Assembly: GCA_019694355.1 (NCBI GenBank)
Contig: JAIBCB010000001.1
Location: forward strand, 1 to 64,000
DNA: 64,000 nt
DNA from: Pyrinomonadaceae bacterium
GTDB taxonomy: Bacteria > Acidobacteriota > Blastocatellia > Pyrinomonadales > Pyrinomonadaceae
Direction of reading: 5' to 3'
Each line of letters begins with the position of its first letter. The first letter of the stretch is position 1. This document shows, in pieces, positions 17,477-26,024 of this stretch. Under the pieces are notes generated by a model. The model had not been told where the DNA came from. It saw nothing but the letters and a program-made list of their open reading frames with translations, and ran no database searches. Made by a program: the position numbers and the translations under genes.

Positions 17477-17995
17477 TCAGCGAGCATTTAACAGCGTGAT
17501 GCCGATGATCGTTTTTGCATCGACAATTCGGCCGTCCTTCACCATCGTCGTCAGGTCGGCGAGCGAATACCTTTCGATCTCAACAAATTCGTCATCGTCG
17601 AGGTTTTGTGCGGTCTCGGTGAGGCCGAAAGCCATAAAAAGGTGCATTTTCTCGGTCAAAAAACCCGGCGAAACGTAGAATTCACAGAGTTTCTCGATCT
17701 TTTCTGCGACAACGCCGATCTCTTCCTCAAGTTCGCGGCGTGCACCGACCTCGGCGTCTTCACCGGCGTTCAAGGTTCCGGCGGGCAGTTCCAGAAGATA
17801 CTCGGCCGCGGCGTGGCGATACTGGCGAACAAGGGCGATAGTTCCGTCGTCGAACACCGGCATAATCACGGCGCTTCCTTTGTGGACCACGATCTCACGT
17901 GTGTATTCGTGGCCGTTCTCGCAGATCGTGTCGAGCGTAATGTCAAAAACACGGCCTTGGTAGATCGGTTCCGATGATATCGTTTTCAGCACCAT
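17477..17995 (-). CDS. NUDIX hydrolase, ADP-ribose pyrophosphatase-like
   Basis: The 172-residue protein has the NUDIX box G-x5-E-x7-REUxEExGU at about residues 78-100 (seen as GTLNAGE, then RRELEEEIGV). The N-terminal beta strands and PVFDDGTIALVRQYRHAA are typical of ADP-ribose or nucleoside-diphosphate-sugar pyrophosphatases. The proline in the SPGFLTEKMHLFMA segment sits at the position seen in ADP-ribose-specific members. It probably removes toxic ADP-ribose. It ends about 200 bases before rplM on the same strand. Confidence 0.88.
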   Translation of the reverse strand: MVLKTISSEPIYQGRVFDITLDTICENGHEYTREIVVHKGSAVIMPVFDDGTIALVRQYRHAAAEYLLELPAGTLNAGEDAEVGARRELEEEIGVVAEKIEKLCEFYVSPGFLTEKMHLFMAFGLTETAQNLDDDEFVEIERYSLADLTTMVKDGRIVDAKTIIGITLLNAR

Positions 17996-18006
17996 TCAGA
18001 TATACT

Positions 18007-18107
18007 TTCCCACGAAAGGCACGAAAGACACAAAAAATGGCAGACTTGATTTTTCGAGAAGCGTTTTATGAAAAGTTTGTTTTAGTGTTTTTGGTGCATT
18101 TCGTGGG
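18007..18107. repeat. Inverted repeat in the coaBC leader covering its ribosome site
   Basis: TCCCACGAAA (18007-18016) is the perfect inverse of TTTCGTGGGA (18098-18107), and the pairing continues with GGCAC against GTGC after one mismatch. The left arm is built of ACGAAAGGC/ACGAAAGAC units. The right arm contains GGGAG, the only plausible ribosome binding site of coaBC, so folding could hide it. Confidence 0.8.
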
Positions 18108-18119
18108 AGAAACTTGATT

Positions 18120-19382
18120 GTGAGTAACTACAAGATCGGTTTAGGCGTGACGGGCGGAATCGCGGCGTATAAGGCCGTTGAGGTGATGCGTGCGTTGCAA
18201 AAGGCGGGCTGCGAGGTCCGTGTCGCGATGACGCGGCATGCGACGGAGTTCGTTCAGCCGCTCACTTTTCGCGCATTGTCCGATGCAGAGGTGATCGTTG
18301 ACGATTACGACCCGGAGAACAGCGACCCGATCGCTCACGTCAATTTCTCGCAGAATATCGACCTTCTCCTTATCGTCCCGGCGACCGCGAATATCATAGC
18401 AAAGTTCGCGAACGGTGTCGCAGACGATTTCCTGACCTCGACCTATCTAGCTTCGACCGCTCCGGTGATGATCGCCCCAGCAATGAACACCACAATGTGG
18501 GAGCAGCCCGCCACGCAGCGGAATATAGCGAGGCTAAGGGCGGACGGAGTGCATTTTGTCGAGCCGATCTCCGGTGAACTTGCGTGCAAAACCGTCGGCA
18601 CGGGCAAACTCGAAGATGTTGAGAATATCGTAAGGCAGGCGATGAGCCTGCTCGTCCAAAGTCCAAAGCCCAAAGTCCAAAGTTCGGATGACCCGTCCAT
18701 AGACATTGGGCCTTGGACATTGGACTTAACGGGTGAGCACTTTCTGATCACGGTTGGCGGGACGCGAGAGGCTATCGATCCTGTGCGGTTTATCTCTAAC
18801 CACTCTTCCGGAAAGATGGGATTTGCGATGGCCGAGGCCGCGGCCGCAAGGGGAGCAGAGGTCACGGTCGTCGCAGGCGTAACTGCAGTCGAGCCTTCGA
18901 CACACATAAACGTAGTACGTGCCATTTCGGCGAGCGAAATGCACAAGGCGGTGTCCGAACGCCTGAGTGATGCGACGGTCTTCGTCGGTGCGGCGGCCGT
19001 TGCAGATTATGCTCCGGCGAACGCTGCCGATGCGAAGATAAAGAAGGACGGCCGCGAGACGATGACGCTCGAACTCAAAAAGACTCCCGACATCCTCGCT
19101 GAGGTCGCGTCCCGCAGGCACGACGGCCTTATCGTCGTCGGATTTGCCGCCGAAACGAACAAAGTTATCGACTACGCACGCTCGAAGCTTGAAAAGAAAA
19201 AACTCGATATCGTAGTCGCAAATGACGTTTCAAAGCCCGGAGCCGGATTCAATGCGGATACGAATATTATCTCGATCTTGACGGCAGATTCCGCAGAGGA
19301 TTTTTCGATAATGCCCAAGCGTGAAGCGGCAGATAAGGTTTGTGATGCGATCATTAAGTTTCGCGAGGAGCACGGCAGATGA
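18120..19382 (+). CDS. coaBC: Bifunctional phosphopantothenoylcysteine decarboxylase/synthetase
   Basis: The fusion enzyme makes 4'-phosphopantetheine for coenzyme A: CoaC decarboxylates and CoaB joins cysteine to phosphopantothenate. The CoaC half has [18 protein letters not shown], the catalytic His in [16 protein letters not shown] and the Cys loop [13 protein letters not shown]. The CoaB half has [24 protein letters not shown], the AAAVADYAP segment and [21 protein letters not shown]. The start could also be the TTG two codons upstream; GGGAG suits the GTG at 18120 slightly better. Between the domains (residues about 179-203) an in-frame heptamer palindrome encodes a Ser/Pro/Lys/Asp-rich linker (18654-18727). 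Overlaps the next gene by 4 bases. Confidence 0.95.
   Translation: MSNYKIGLGVTGGIAAYKAVEVMRALQKAGCEVRVAMTRHATEFVQPLTFRALSDAEVIVDDYDPENSDPIAHVNFSQNIDLLLIVPATANIIAKFANGVADDFLTSTYLASTAPVMIAPAMNTTMWEQPATQRNIARLRADGVHFVEPISGELACKTVGTGKLEDVENIVRQAMSLLVQSPKPKVQSSDDPSIDIGPWTLDLTGEHFLITVGGTREAIDPVRFISNHSSGKMGFAMAEAAAARGAEVTVVAGVTAVEPSTHINVVRAISASEMHKAVSERLSDATVFVGAAAVADYAPANAADAKIKKDGRETMTLELKKTPDILAEVASRRHDGLIVVGFAAETNKVIDYARSKLEKKKLDIVVANDVSKPGAGFNADTNIISILTADSAEDFSIMPKREAADKVCDAIIKFREEHGR
18654..18727. repeat. Heptamer palindrome in frame inside coaBC
   Basis: GTCCAAA units (GTCCAAA, GTCCAAA, GCCCAAA, GTCCAAA, from 18654) and their inverse CCTTGGACATTGGACTT (18711-18727) enclose about 28 bases. 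The same units occur at 14488-14557. The insertion is in frame between the CoaC and CoaB domains, where extra residues are tolerated. Confidence 0.88.
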
Positions 19383-20299
19383 GCACGCAAGATGATGTGC
19401 TTGAATATCTGCGGTATTTTCGCGAGCTTGGTGTCGAGTCGATCGACGCGAACATCGACGCGATTCGGTCGCCAAAAACGACGGTGCCTTCGCCGATAAG
19501 ACCTGGCGAAATGCCGCTGACGATCCCTTCTTCCGACCTCAAGCCGCTATCCTTCGCGATTGCGTCTGTGGAGAAACCAAAGCCGGGCTCACGCTTAAAA
19601 GACATTCCGTCGTTGGCGTCGCTCTCACCTCAGCGAACCTCAAAGACCGAGAAAATAGAAACGGCACCATTGATGCAAAAAGAACAGCTCACCGACAAGC
19701 CTCAGGAACCGCAGACGATCAAGGCAGCTTCAGAAACCCTTGAGGACATTCGTGCGGAGATCGGGCCGGATTGTTCGCGTTGCAAACTCTCGACTCTGGG
19801 CAGGAAGCAGGTCGTGAATTCCACGGGAAATCCGAATGCGGATCTGATGTTCGTCGGCGAAGCTCCCGGTGCGGATGAGGATGAGCAAGGCGAACCGTTC
19901 GTCGGGCGTGCGGGACAGCTTTTGACAAAGATCATCGAGAGTATAGGCATCGAGCGAAAGGATGTTTTTATTGGCAATATCAACCGCTGCCGTCCGCCAA
20001 AGAATCGTGCTCCGGAGCCTGACGAAACTGCGGCATGCAAACCGTTCCTGCTTCGCGAGATCTCGGTCGTGCGGCCGAAGGTGATAGTTGTGCTTGGTGC
20101 GACCGCGGCTCAAAATCTGCTCGAAACGAATGTTCCGATCGGGAAGCTTCGCGGCCGCTTTCATGAATATTTTGGTGTGAAGGTGATGCCGACGTTCCAC
20201 CCTGCATATCTTCTTCGCGACCCGCACAAAAAGCGTGAGGTTTGGGAAGATATGAAGATAGTTCGAGATTATCTGAATTCAGTTGCTAAGGGAGAATAG
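19379..20299 (+). CDS. Type 4 uracil-DNA glycosylase with long N-terminal extension
   Basis: The C-terminal 200 residues are a family 4 (iron-sulfur) uracil-DNA glycosylase that starts base-excision repair of deaminated cytosine. Visible are the first cysteine pair CSRCKL, the catalytic loop GEAPGADEDEQGEPFVGRAG, NRCRPPKNRAPEPDE with the third cysteine, ACKPFL with a fourth, and the HPAYLLRDPHKK motif. About 110 residues precede it, Pro/Ser/Lys-rich and apparently disordered, beginning with a short helix DDVLEYLRYFRELGVESI. Family members in many phyla carry such extensions. The ATG overlaps the coaBC stop by 4 bases. Confidence 0.93.
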   Translation: MSTQDDVLEYLRYFRELGVESIDANIDAIRSPKTTVPSPIRPGEMPLTIPSSDLKPLSFAIASVEKPKPGSRLKDIPSLASLSPQRTSKTEKIETAPLMQKEQLTDKPQEPQTIKAASETLEDIRAEIGPDCSRCKLSTLGRKQVVNSTGNPNADLMFVGEAPGADEDEQGEPFVGRAGQLLTKIIESIGIERKDVFIGNINRCRPPKNRAPEPDETAACKPFLLREISVVRPKVIVVLGATAAQNLLETNVPIGKLRGRFHEYFGVKVMPTFHPAYLLRDPHKKREVWEDMKIVRDYLNSVAKGE

Positions 20300-20302
20300 G
20301 AA

Positions 20303-21415
20303 ATGAAGGTTAGATTTTATCAGCAAATGGTCGTCGGCTGCCTCGCGGTTGTGCTTGCGGTCTTTCCGATCGCCGGTGTTGCGCAAAAAGCTCCGAAGCC
20401 GGAGATCAAGCAGCTCCAGAGTCCGCAAAACCCGCGTATCGGCTTTATCATCCACGGCGGTGCCGGCGTGATCCGCAAGGGCAGTCTTTCTCCCGAAAGA
20501 GAGAAGGCGTATCGCGACAAACTTACCGAGGTCGTGACCGCAGGCTACAAGGCGTTGCAGGAAGGTAAATCGAGCCTCGATGCGGTCGAGATCGCGATTC
20601 GTATGATGGAGGACGATCCGCTCTTTAACGCGGGCAAAGGTGCGGTCTTTAACGCTGACGGCAAGAACGAACTTGATGCCTCGATAATGAACGGCAAAGA
20701 CCTTTCGGCCGGCGCTGTCGCAGGCCTTCACCACGTCAAGAATCCGATCACGCTTGCACGTGCTGTGATGGAAAAGTCGCCGCATGTGATGATGGCCGGC
20801 GATGGCGCGGAGAAATTCGCAAAAGAGCAGGGCATCGAGCTTGTCGATGAGAAATACTTTTTCACCCAATCTCGTTGGGACGCTTTGCAGCGTGTAAAGA
20901 AAGAGGAAGAAGAGAAAAAGAAAAAAGAAGCGGATGGCAAGACGACGCCTCCGGTAAAGCCTTCGTATGCGGAGATGCCTGCATCGCAAGAACCGCAGAA
21001 TCGATTCGGAACGGTCGGTGCGGTCGCACTCGATAAATACGGCAACATCGCTGCCGGAACTTCGACAGGCGGGATGACGAACAAGAAGTACGGCCGTGTT
21101 GGTGATTCGCCGATCATCGGAGCCGGCACCTATGCGAACAACGCCACGTGCGGAGTTTCGGGTACGGGCTGGGGCGAATACTTTATTCGCCTTGGAGTCG
21201 CCCGCGATATCTCGTCGCTGATGGAATATCGTGCAATGCCCATTCAGGCTGCGGCAGATCTCGTCATTCATACAAAACTCCAGAACGCAGGCGGCGACGG
21301 CGGTGTAATCGCGATGGACAAATTCGGCAATATGGCGATCTCATTCAACAGCGAGGGAATGTATCGGGCCTACATAGACAAAGACGGCAAACCGGTCGTC
21401 GAGATCTATAAGTAA
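20303..21415 (+). CDS. Exported isoaspartyl peptidase/L-asparaginase (Ntn-hydrolase)
   Basis: The 370-residue proenzyme has a signal peptide (MKVRFYQQMVVGCLAVVLAV, cleavage after GVAQ) and the plant-type asparaginase fold. It shows FIIHGGAGVI, FNAGKGAVFNADGKNELDASIM and the autocleavage site GTVGAVALD, where the Thr becomes the N-terminal nucleophile. After cleavage come GTSTGGMTNKKYGRVGDSPIIGAGTYANN and GTGWGEYFIR. The enzyme removes asparagine or isoaspartyl residues, probably in the periplasm. Before the cleavage site lies an unusual Lys/Glu run (EEEEKKKKEADGK) followed by a Pro-rich stretch, a charged linker at the end of the alpha chain. Three bases separate it from the glycosylase gene, and GGGAGAATAGGAA serves as ribosome site. 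Confidence 0.94.
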   Translation: MKVRFYQQMVVGCLAVVLAVFPIAGVAQKAPKPEIKQLQSPQNPRIGFIIHGGAGVIRKGSLSPEREKAYRDKLTEVVTAGYKALQEGKSSLDAVEIAIRMMEDDPLFNAGKGAVFNADGKNELDASIMNGKDLSAGAVAGLHHVKNPITLARAVMEKSPHVMMAGDGAEKFAKEQGIELVDEKYFFTQSRWDALQRVKKEEEEKKKKEADGKTTPPVKPSYAEMPASQEPQNRFGTVGAVALDKYGNIAAGTSTGGMTNKKYGRVGDSPIIGAGTYANNATCGVSGTGWGEYFIRLGVARDISSLMEYRAMPIQAAADLVIHTKLQNAGGDGGVIAMDKFGNMAISFNSEGMYRAYIDKDGKPVVEIYK

Positions 21416-21439
21416 AGAGATTGCCCACGAAAGAGATTT

Positions 21440-21567
21440 GCCCGCGAATAACGCTAATATAACGAATAAGAGAAATGCCCGCGGAAAGAGGTTTCGGTGA
21501 GTTAATACGAAACTCTCAGGGCATTTGTTGTTGTCTTGATTCGCGTTCATTCGCGTTATTCGCGGGC
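21440..21567. repeat. Nested palindrome before cinA
   Basis: GCCCGCGAATAACGC (21440-21454) is the perfect inverse of GCGTTATTCGCGGGC (21553-21567). Inside lie a second inverted pair AAATGCCC (21473-21480)/GGGCATTT (21519-21526) and a third, GAGTT/AACTC (21499-21514). The right side is made of repeated ATTCGCGTT units. The element fills the space between the asparaginase stop and the cinA start and could act as a bidirectional transcript end. Confidence 0.85.
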
Positions 21568-21601
21568 GCTGCCTTCGTATGTAACGTGTGTTACGACCTT
21601 T

Positions 21602-22843
21602 ATGAAAACTGCTGAGATAATCGCGATCGGGTCGGAGCTTTTGGGGCCAAGCCGCGTCGATACCAACAGCCTTTGGCTTACCGAGAAGCTTTCAGATATC
21701 GGCGTTGAGGTGCAGCTCAAGACCATTGTCGGAGATGACGGCGCACGTCTTGAAGAAGCTATTGCCGATGCACTGAAACGCGCCGATATCGTGATCACCA
21801 CGGGCGGCCTTGGGCCGACCGAAGACGACATTACCCGCGGCTGTACGGCGAAAGCGTTGGGCCGGGAACTCGTCTATCACGACGACATAGAGACGATCTT
21901 GCGTGAACGGTTTCGTGCCTGGGGACGCGAGATGCCGGAGATCAACAAGCGTCAGGCATTCGTCATCGAAGGTGCCGATATTCTCGAGAACCCTCGCGGC
22001 TCTGCGGTCGGGATGCTGACCGCGGTCGGCAAAAAGCGCGTCATAAATCTTCCCGGTCCGCCGCGTGAAAATCAGCCGATGTTCACAGACCTTGTTCTGG
22101 CGCGGCTGAAAGAACTTGTCGGCGAAGTTTTCATTGAACGACGCCTGATGAAGATCGTCGGGATGGGCGAATCTGCGGTCGATGAGATGGCCGCTCCGAT
22201 CTATACGTCATTCGAAGGTGTACAAACGTCGATCCTTTTTAACAAGACCGAGGTCGAGCTGCAGATCGCCGTCAGACGCGATTCGCAAGCGGAGGCCGAG
22301 ACGACCGCTGACGAGTTGACCGCAAGGCTCGCCGATGCCTTCGGGATCGCAATGTTCACCACCACGGGCGAGACGATGGAGGCCGTCGTCGGCCGTCTTT
22401 TGAGCGAACGCAGCGAGACCGTCGCATTTGCCGAAAGCTGCACCGGCGGGCTTGTCTCGCGGCGGATCACGGAAGTTCCGGGTTCGTCCGCGTATTTTCT
22501 CGAAGGCTTGGTCGCCTATTCTTATCCCGCAAAGGTGAGAATGCTTGGCGTTCGCCAGGAAACGTTAGACGAATTCGGTGCCGTCTCCGCAGAGTGTGCA
22601 CGCGAGATGGCCGAAGGTGCGTTGAAAGTCTCGGGTGCGACGCATGCGGTTTCCGTTACGGGTATCGCAGGACCCGACGGCGGTACGGACGACAAACCTG
22701 TCGGCACCGTTTTTTTCGCATATGCGGGACCGTCCGGCACACGCTCCATCAAACTCCTCCTTCCCGGCGACCGCTATCTCATCCGCTGGCGCTCAAGCCA
22801 AGCCGCATTGGATCTCTTACGGCGATCCCTCCTAAGACAATGA
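21602..22843 (+). CDS. cinA: CinA family protein, nicotinamide-nucleotide amidohydrolase
   Basis: The 413-residue protein has the N-terminal MoaB/MogA-like COG1058 domain (AEIIAIGSELLGPSRVDTNS, TTGGLGPTEDDITR, NLPGPPREN) and a C-terminal PncC-type amidase domain (AFAESCTGGLVSRRITEVPGSS, GIAGPDGGTDDKPVGTVFFA). Relatives recycle NMN by deamidation and hydrolyse ADP-ribose; some are competence-linked. The ATG at 21602 matches the conserved N-terminus, although no ribosome site is visible. Full length is normal. A large repeat block follows. Confidence 0.95.
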   Translation: MKTAEIIAIGSELLGPSRVDTNSLWLTEKLSDIGVEVQLKTIVGDDGARLEEAIADALKRADIVITTGGLGPTEDDITRGCTAKALGRELVYHDDIETILRERFRAWGREMPEINKRQAFVIEGADILENPRGSAVGMLTAVGKKRVINLPGPPRENQPMFTDLVLARLKELVGEVFIERRLMKIVGMGESAVDEMAAPIYTSFEGVQTSILFNKTEVELQIAVRRDSQAEAETTADELTARLADAFGIAMFTTTGETMEAVVGRLLSERSETVAFAESCTGGLVSRRITEVPGSSAYFLEGLVAYSYPAKVRMLGVRQETLDEFGAVSAECAREMAEGALKVSGATHAVSVTGIAGPDGGTDDKPVGTVFFAYAGPSGTRSIKLLLPGDRYLIRWRSSQAALDLLRRSLLRQ

Positions 22844-23067
22844 GATAGGGAGAGGCGGACGCCCTCGCCCGCACCCGCCGAACAATTCTCGTCCCACCGC
22901 CAGTGATCGCGCGGCAGCGGAACAAAACGGAACAAAGATCGGCGTTCTGGCGACCTGCGGTTACAACTTTGTCACCTTTGCCATATTCCGGGCCGCAAAC
23001 CGCATTCGGCCCTCGCAGTCCATAACTCCGAAATAGGTCATAAGTGAAAAGGAGAGGTCAAAAGTCT
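22844..23067. other. Gene-free stretch with a partial composite repeat
   Basis: I see no gene here. Bases 22920-22985 (GGAACAAAACGGAACAAAG, ATCGGCGTTCTGGCG, TTTGTCACCTTTGCC) are a diverged, truncated relative of the composite repeat at 23253-23650 and 58065-58410. The rest shows nothing I can name. Confidence 0.5.
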
Positions 23068-23164
23068 TTCTTTGCGAACTTTGCGGGTTTCGCTCTGCGC
23101 TCTTTGCGTTTTCCTTTTTCGTTAAACGCAAAGAACGCAAAGGTTCCGCAGAGTTCGCAAAGAA
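23068..23164. repeat. Long palindrome of TTTGCG units
   Basis: TTCTTTGCGAACT (23068-23080) pairs perfectly with AGTTCGCAAAGAA (23152-23164). Inside it TCTTTGCGTTT (23101-23111) pairs perfectly with AAACGCAAAGA (23124-23134). The arms are built from near-tandem 8-9 bp units around CTTTGCG. No open frame with gene character crosses it. Confidence 0.85.
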
Positions 23165-23252
23165 GGACAGCTCCCGCAAAGACGCAGAACCGCAGAGCGT
23201 TGAAGAAGCCCGCACAGCGAAATTGAGAATGGAGAACGGAGAACGGATGATC

Positions 23253-23650
23253 CGTTGAAGAAGCCCGAACGTTAGTAAGGGCACTTGCCATTATCCAATC
23301 AACGGTTGAAAACCGCGCACGCCCGGCCTCCATTCCCAATTCACAATGAACAATTCACAACGAACAATTCACAATTTCCCGATGTTTGTCCCGTCCCACC
23401 GCGAATGGAAAGGTGGGACAAAGTGGGACAAAAATCGGCGTTTTTTATCAGGGTGGCGACAATTTATGTCACTTTTGTCAAAGATCAGTGTGTAAAACAT
23501 ATGTTTACACCATCTCTACGAGTATATCACACGTGTCAAGAGGTATTCTTATTCTTCTTCGAATTGTCGCGTGCTTCGCACGCTCCGATATATTCCTAAG
23601 GCGAGTGACGGTCGGGCAAGCCCGACCGCACTGCGCTCCAATTGCGGAGG
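23253..23650. repeat. Composite dispersed repeat, copy 1
   Basis: The order of parts is GTTGAAGAAGCCCG then GTTAGTAAGGGCAC, a CAATCAACGGTTGAAAACC hairpin, a heptamer array (CACAATG, AACAATT, CACAAC type; 23337-23375) and a GTCCCGTCCC segment. Then come GTGGGACAAAGTGGGACAAA, ATCGGCG, TTTTGTCAAAGATCAG, the near-palindrome GTGTAAAACATATGTTTAC, and ACGAGTATATCACACGTGTC with AAGAGGTATTCTTATTC. The same order occurs at 58065-58410. After about 23560 it grades into the hairpin repeat family seen at 362-569. Confidence 0.85.
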
Positions 23651-23702
23651 GTAAGAAATGACAGGTCGTAAAAGCGAATGGCAGAATCTGGTCTTAAAAT
23701 AT

Positions 23703-25163
23703 TCACTGACTTAGCTGCGTTTTGATCTCTGACAGAGACCTTTTTGCCTTCTTCGCAATTACAGGTCTATTGCTCGCAGATATTTTTTCAAACTGTATCT
23801 TTGCTCGAAAGATCTCTCCGTTTGCGAGGTAGAAATCTGCAAGTGTCTTAATAGCAAAGTCACCAAAAACGGTATCACCAAAGGTATCGACAAATTCCTC
23901 TAACGCAGCGACTTTGTCCTTTTTGGCCCAAATACAATTGAACACTACGTCACAATTCTGCCGGCGAAGGAAGTTGAAGGCCTCTTTGTCTCGGTTCTCA
24001 AGAGGGGAAATGGTAATGTTCAAGGGCGCTGACGACTGGCCATTCAAAATGAACTGAACAGTGTACGATCCCGGGCTTGGAAAGAATTCTGAAATCCGGT
24101 CGATCAATACGCTTACTTCATATTTTTCCGGCATGGTTTGCCCGGGGAGTTGTTGAATACCCCCGTTAAGAATTGCTTTTGTAAGCCCGGTGAACTCGCG
24201 CGTTTTTTTGCCCTTCGTGATCCTTACTACGGTGTCCTGGGACGGACGGGAAATTGTAGGCGTATTTGTCCTCTTCAATGTGAATTCCACGAACATTGGT
24301 TCAAAGGCGACGTAGTTATTCTTCTCCAACCGCGCTTCAAACATCGGTTGAGCGCCTTCCTGTGCGTTAATAATTTCGCTTTCGATGTTTTTCAGCAGTG
24401 CCGTTGCTTTTTTTGAAAGGACTGGATTGGGGCTTGTTTGGAGGCTCGTAAGAACAGTTCGTGAACCTTCAAGGTCATTTCGATAGAACAGCAGCAAGCC
24501 GAGTTCGTACGCGGAGTAATCGTGGTAAACGCTATTGGGAAAGTCAGCGACGAACTTTCTTAAGACGTCTGAACCGTCTCCGTTCTCAAAGACCCAGCGG
24601 AAACTTAGCGGATCGTCATATTTCTTCAAGACCGCGAACGCCTCGTCATTGATGCCGACAGGTGTCTCAATATTGATTTCGATCTCCTTAGACTTAGCTC
24701 CGCGGAACGAGAACTGCACCGTATATTTGCCCGGAATAGGAAAAAATATATCGGTGCATGTAATGATCTCAGCTGCCGAATGAACTCCCATCTTTTCAGC
24801 CGGTTCTCGCGTTTTGTCCATCTCGACGATCTGCTTTAGAGAGCTTGATCTTGACGGCGGCAGCGACTCTGTCGGGGACGAGTTGACAACATTCGTTAGT
24901 TTCGAGAACCGCCGGACACCGTCCCGTCCCTTGATCGTTATCGAGGTGGTCTCAAGAAGTCTGGGAAAAGATTCGCCGGGCCGCAGAGAGAATGAGAACG
25001 TCGCAGTGATCGGCTCAAGCAATACGTAATTGCTTTTCTCCAACGTAACGTCGAACGATCGGTCAATGCGTTTCTCGTTCGATCCGGTCTGCCCGGCAAC
25101 TAAAGCCACTGAGAAGAAGACCGAAAGAATCAAAAGTATTACTCGCATAATTAGGGTTCTCAT
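23703..25163 (-). CDS. Secreted protein with two beta-domain/TPR-like modules
   Basis: The ATG at 25163 gives a signal peptide (MRTLIMRVILLILSVFFSVA, cleavage after VAG); another ATG lies five codons later. The 486-residue product contains the same module twice. Each module opens with a phrase of the type LEKxNYVxxEPxxxxF, runs through a beta-sandwich closing with PGxYTVQF, then a DEAF/KEAF helix, and ends in a helical TPR-like hairpin region (FPNSVYHDYSAYELG, and FGDTVFGDFAIKTLADFY). The next gene carries a single copy of the module. No known family is recognised and no catalytic motif is seen; the layout suggests a structural or binding role outside the cytoplasm. Confidence 0.75.
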   Translation of the reverse strand: MRTLIMRVILLILSVFFSVALVAGQTGSNEKRIDRSFDVTLEKSNYVLLEPITATFSFSLRPGESFPRLLETTSITIKGRDGVRRFSKLTNVVNSSPTESLPPSRSSSLKQIVEMDKTREPAEKMGVHSAAEIITCTDIFFPIPGKYTVQFSFRGAKSKEIEINIETPVGINDEAFAVLKKYDDPLSFRWVFENGDGSDVLRKFVADFPNSVYHDYSAYELGLLLFYRNDLEGSRTVLTSLQTSPNPVLSKKATALLKNIESEIINAQEGAQPMFEARLEKNNYVAFEPMFVEFTLKRTNTPTISRPSQDTVVRITKGKKTREFTGLTKAILNGGIQQLPGQTMPEKYEVSVLIDRISEFFPSPGSYTVQFILNGQSSAPLNITISPLENRDKEAFNFLRRQNCDVVFNCIWAKKDKVAALEEFVDTFGDTVFGDFAIKTLADFYLANGEIFRAKIQFEKISASNRPVIAKKAKRSLSEIKTQLSQ

Positions 25164-25225
25164 GGCCTCTGTTTCGAGAGCTTGTGTTATCAACATACGA
25201 CCGGGTTTTATAGTGCTTTAGGGAC

Positions 25226-26014
25226 CTATTTTAGTTCCTTAAGCCTTTCTGCTGCTCGTTTTGCCAGATATGGATTCTGGCTCGACAAAAGCTTTTCGAG
25301 CTCAGCCTTAGCTCGCGACTTGTCGTTTATACTGTATGCATAATACGAGCTAAGAGCGAAGATCCCGTATTCGCCGTATCCTGTATCGGAGTACTGCCGC
25401 ACGAAAGTTTGCAGCACCTCATCGCGATTCTTTGGCGTATCCACTCCATGGAAAAACACATCCTTGCCGTTCTTTGATAGAAACTCGAAGGCGGCTTTGT
25501 CGCGGCCCGTTGGTTCAAGGATCGTTATTTCAAACGGCGGGGCAGATAGGGTCTCGTCGGGAGGAAATCTCCACTTATAGGTCAGGCGAAGAGTGTATTT
25601 GCCAGGTGCCGCCAATAGAGCAGGATCGATAGCCGCAAAACCGGTCATCTCATACTTGTCTCCTGCTTTGATCTCAAACTTGGCCAACGGCGAGTATTCC
25701 GGGTGACTGATCGCTAATGACAGCGTATTGACCTCGCTGGTCTCACCTTCTGAGTTTGTGATCTCAAGTTTTGAATCTTGGAAGAACTGCGGGGCCGTGG
25801 TCCTTGAAACGAAGTCCTTATTGGTTGGGTTTCTAAGCTTAAATCGCATCACGATCGGTTCGTAGCGCAAGTAAGTAGCTTTCCCAGCAGTGACTGAGAA
25901 TTTAAGATCTGATGTCGAGGCGGTAGAGGCCGAAGTCGTACTCTGTGCAACGATGGCCGAGACCGGCGCAAAGAGTAGGAACAATACGACGCCAAGTCCA
26001 ACTTTCATTTCCAT
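25226..26014 (-). CDS. Secreted single-module relative of the neighbouring protein
   Basis: The ATG at 26014 follows AAAGGCGG and begins a clear signal peptide (MEMKVGLGVVLFLLFAPVSA, cleavage after VAQ). The 262-residue product has a Ser/Thr-rich linker, one beta-sandwich (ATYLRYEPIVMRFKLRNPT, closing with PGKYTLRLTY), a DKAAFEFLSKNGKDVFF helix, and a TPR-like C-terminus (YGEYGIFALSSYYAYSINDK). It aligns by eye with each half of the 23703-25163 protein. The two genes are 62 bases apart on one strand and are probably an operon of duplicated genes. Function unknown. Confidence 0.78.
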   Translation of the reverse strand: MEMKVGLGVVLFLLFAPVSAIVAQSTTSASTASTSDLKFSVTAGKATYLRYEPIVMRFKLRNPTNKDFVSRTTAPQFFQDSKLEITNSEGETSEVNTLSLAISHPEYSPLAKFEIKAGDKYEMTGFAAIDPALLAAPGKYTLRLTYKWRFPPDETLSAPPFEITILEPTGRDKAAFEFLSKNGKDVFFHGVDTPKNRDEVLQTFVRQYSDTGYGEYGIFALSSYYAYSINDKSRAKAELEKLLSSQNPYLAKRAAERLKELK

Positions 26015-26024
26015 TTTGCCGCCT

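Noticed and set aside
20279..21271. 330-residue open frame antisense to the asparaginase gene
   Set aside because: Shadow frame, rich in Arg and without domains.
23285..23599. 104-residue frame sharing a phrase (FTPSLRVYHTCQEVFLF) with a frame at 58210-58734
   Set aside because: The likeness comes from the dispersed composite repeat; outside it the frames differ, and heptamer arrays run through them. I treat both as non-coding.
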